52,197 nucleotides of DNA from Bacillota bacterium (GTDB lineage Bacteria; Bacillota; UBA5301; JAMCQP01). A program made the translations under genes and the position numbers. Each line of letters starts with the position of its first letter. The stretch's first letter is position 1. The notes under the pieces are model-generated. The model saw only the letters and a program-made list of their open reading frames with translations. It had not been told where the DNA came from and did not search any database. Location: positions 1-52,197 of the forward strand of contig JAMCQP010000096.1 of NCBI GenBank assembly GCA_023381695.1, written 5' to 3'. Shown here piece after piece: positions 50,787 to 52,197 of this stretch.

Positions 50787-51800
50787 TCAGCGGTTTTCCA
50801 TGTATTGCTGGAGGGTGATAATTTGGACACCGGTGTAATAATAAGTTAAAATTGCTCGATAATCCCTGCCCAGCCGGGCCAGGCCGTTGGCGCCGTACTG
50901 GCAGAGGCCCACCCCGTGCCCGTTGCCGATGGTCGTAATCTGGATCTGATTTTCGGCCACCACCCAGGAAAACCTGGTGGAACGCAGTCCCAGCCTGGAC
51001 CGAAAATCCGTCCCTTTGAACAGGCGCCCTCCGGCGAGAATCTCCTTGACCCGGCCGGTGCTGCTTCTGGCTTTGACCAGCAGCCCCCCTGGAAGACTTC
51101 TGCCGGCAATCGCCGCCTTGACGGCCGGGAGATTCAACCGGACTCCCAGGAGCCGCTCCATCTCGGCGACCGAAAACTCCCTGGTCTCCCGGTAGCGCGG
51201 TGAGTCCTTATCCCACTCGCAGTTCACGCTGCGCAGATACGGTATATACTCCGACCAGACATCCTCGGAGTTTTCGGTGGGGCCGCCGCTGGTCGAGTGG
51301 TAGACTGCATTGATCAGTTGCCCGTTGTGGACGAGCACCTCGCCGCGGGTTTCTTCCACGGCTTTGCTAATCTTCTTCCACAGGCGGTAGTAATTGAGAT
51401 AGCCCCATTGAGCCCGTAACCTGGCCGCGATAACCCAGGCCTGTTCCCGTTTCGGGTCAATCCCGAGGCCCGCCGGCTCGTCGAACGAAGTCCCCGCCAG
51501 ATCCGAACCGCCTCCAAACTGTTCCAGCCTTCGCACCGCATAAGTGCGGGCCGCCACCGCCTGCGCCTTGAGAGCTTCCGGTTCAAAGTTCACCGGCATC
51601 TCCGCCGCCACCACGCCCTTTATGTACTCTTCCAGGTCCATGTTCACCAGTTGTCCGCCGCCGGTATCCACCGTCACGGCGAATCGCGGGGGAGTGCGGG
51701 GGGCGGGCCTCATCCAGTCACAGCCCCTTACCAGTACCGCCGGCAGGATAACCACCGCAAGCATACAGTAGCCAATCACCCTGGAAACAGAAAAGCGCAT
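50787..51800 (-). CDS. spoIID: Stage II sporulation protein D (SpoIID)
   Basis: SpoIID is a membrane-anchored lytic transglycosylase that thins septal peptidoglycan during engulfment. The 337-aa product has an N-terminal helix (about 8-25), then NMDLEEYIKGVVAAEMPVNF with the catalytic Glu of AEMP, LKAQAVAARTYA, YHSTSGGPTENSEDVW and the ending GNGHGVGLCQYGANGLAR. ATG 51800 is 11 nt after GGAGG; the frame is open to 51833. It lies between murA and spoIIQ, the usual Firmicute order. Firm. Confidence 0.96.
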   Translation of the reverse strand: MRFSVSRVIGYCMLAVVILPAVLVRGCDWMRPAPRTPPRFAVTVDTGGGQLVNMDLEEYIKGVVAAEMPVNFEPEALKAQAVAARTYAVRRLEQFGGGSDLAGTSFDEPAGLGIDPKREQAWVIAARLRAQWGYLNYYRLWKKISKAVEETRGEVLVHNGQLINAVYHSTSGGPTENSEDVWSEYIPYLRSVNCEWDKDSPRYRETREFSVAEMERLLGVRLNLPAVKAAIAGRSLPGGLLVKARSSTGRVKEILAGGRLFKGTDFRSRLGLRSTRFSWVVAENQIQITTIGNGHGVGLCQYGANGLARLGRDYRAILTYYYTGVQIITLQQYMENR

Positions 51801-51922
51801 GGTTTGCCGTACCTCCCCTAACAAAATAGCCATGCTTGTCTAGGGATGCCGGTAAACCTTATGCGTTTTTGAGCAGTATTAGAACGTGATGCCGGCACGC
51901 ATTCCCGCCCATCCGGGCTGGT

Positions 51923-52006
51923 TTAGTGGTGCAGAACCATCTCCTCCTCCGACCGGCGAACCTGATCGTAAGCGGGCATGCATTCCGCGGTTTCGTCAAC
52001 CTCCAT
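51923..52006 (-). CDS. Possible 27-aa protein between murA and spoIID
   Basis: ATG 52006 with GAGGG eight bases upstream opens a 27-codon frame beginning MEVDETAECMPAYDQ and ending EEMVLHH. It is acidic and has no recognisable motif. It is the only coding candidate in 51801-52034, which otherwise looks empty. It could equally be chance. Confidence 0.25.
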   Translation of the reverse strand: MEVDETAECMPAYDQVRRSEEEMVLHH

Positions 52007-52034
52007 TATTCTGCCCTCTCTGGCCGATTCTCGA

Positions 52035-52197
52035 CTACCCCGAGGCCGCAGCGTCAAAGACCGCCTCCTGGTTGCAATAGCGCTGGATATGCGCCCCCAG
52101 CCCCCGCAGGGTCTCCTCGATCTCCACATACCCGCGGTCGATATGGTGCACGTAAGCGATCTCCGTGCGGCCCCCGGCCGCCAGCCCGGCCAGCACC
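52035..52197 (-). CDS. murA: UDP-N-acetylglucosamine 1-carboxyvinyltransferase MurA (3' end only)
   Basis: Hand translation of the minus strand gives [20 protein letters not shown], then [20 protein letters not shown], the well-known C-terminal block of MurA, and a stop after 53 codons. The rest lies off the right edge. MurA makes the first committed step of peptidoglycan synthesis. The tail extends about ten residues past the usual end. Its position upstream of spoIID is conserved in Firmicutes. Confidence 0.92.
   Translation of the reverse strand, partial: VLAGLAAGGRTEIAYVHHIDRGYVEIEETLRGLGAHIQRYCNQEAVFDAAASG

Overview
The window reads as the outer-membrane (OM) biogenesis locus of a GC-rich, spore-forming, two-membraned (diderm) member of the Firmicutes. 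It holds sporulation genes (spoIIID, spoIIQ, spoIID) together with a lipid A, LPS-transport, BamA/TamB and flagellar P/L-ring gene set. That combination is known from Negativicutes, Halanaerobiia and Limnochordia-type lineages; I cannot choose between them from the sequence. Almost all genes are on the minus strand, so transcription runs from right to left.

Right end (48.1-52.2 kb, minus): murA (3' end), a possible tiny ORF, spoIID, a spoIIQ-like M23 gene, spoIIID and an mbl/mreB gene. This is the order known from monoderm Bacilli.

Middle accessory block (33.2-48.1 kb): a nine-heme secreted cytochrome c, a complete group II intron of the terminator-inserting type, a PadR regulator with a membrane 4Fe-4S protein, an AT-rich cassette (SRPBCC, ArsR, VOC and a NifX-like protein), an IS3 transposase scar, and a Yip1-MacA-MacB-TolC/TolC efflux operon.

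Flagellar and periplasmic block (23.8-33.1 kb): flgF, flgG, flgA, flgH, flgI and flgJ behind a very good sigma-28 promoter. They run directly into a phosphodiester glycosidase gene and a SpoIVB-type S55 protease gene, closed by a terminator.

OM assembly block (1-23.7 kb): tamB, bamA, ompH and lpxD; then a divergent insertion (femX-like, HEPN, MNT) beside a 13-codon scar of a second bamA; then lptF/G, lptD, lptC and lptA; an ABC ATPase with an unusual 831-aa permease; then lpxC, fabZ, lpxA, an ICMT-like methyltransferase, lpxI and lpxB.

Together these genes make lipid A (LpxA, C, D, I, B), carry LPS across the periplasm (LptA, C, D, F/G), insert OM proteins (BamA, Skp) and link the two membranes (TamB, the large permease). 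They also pass the flagellar rod through the peptidoglycan and OM (FlgA, F, G, H, I, J). The least explained parts are the permease/ATPase pair, the membrane methyltransferase in the lipid A operon, and the glycosidase/protease pair locked into the flagellar operon. Short tandem duplications of 15-22 bp recur, several exactly at translation start regions.
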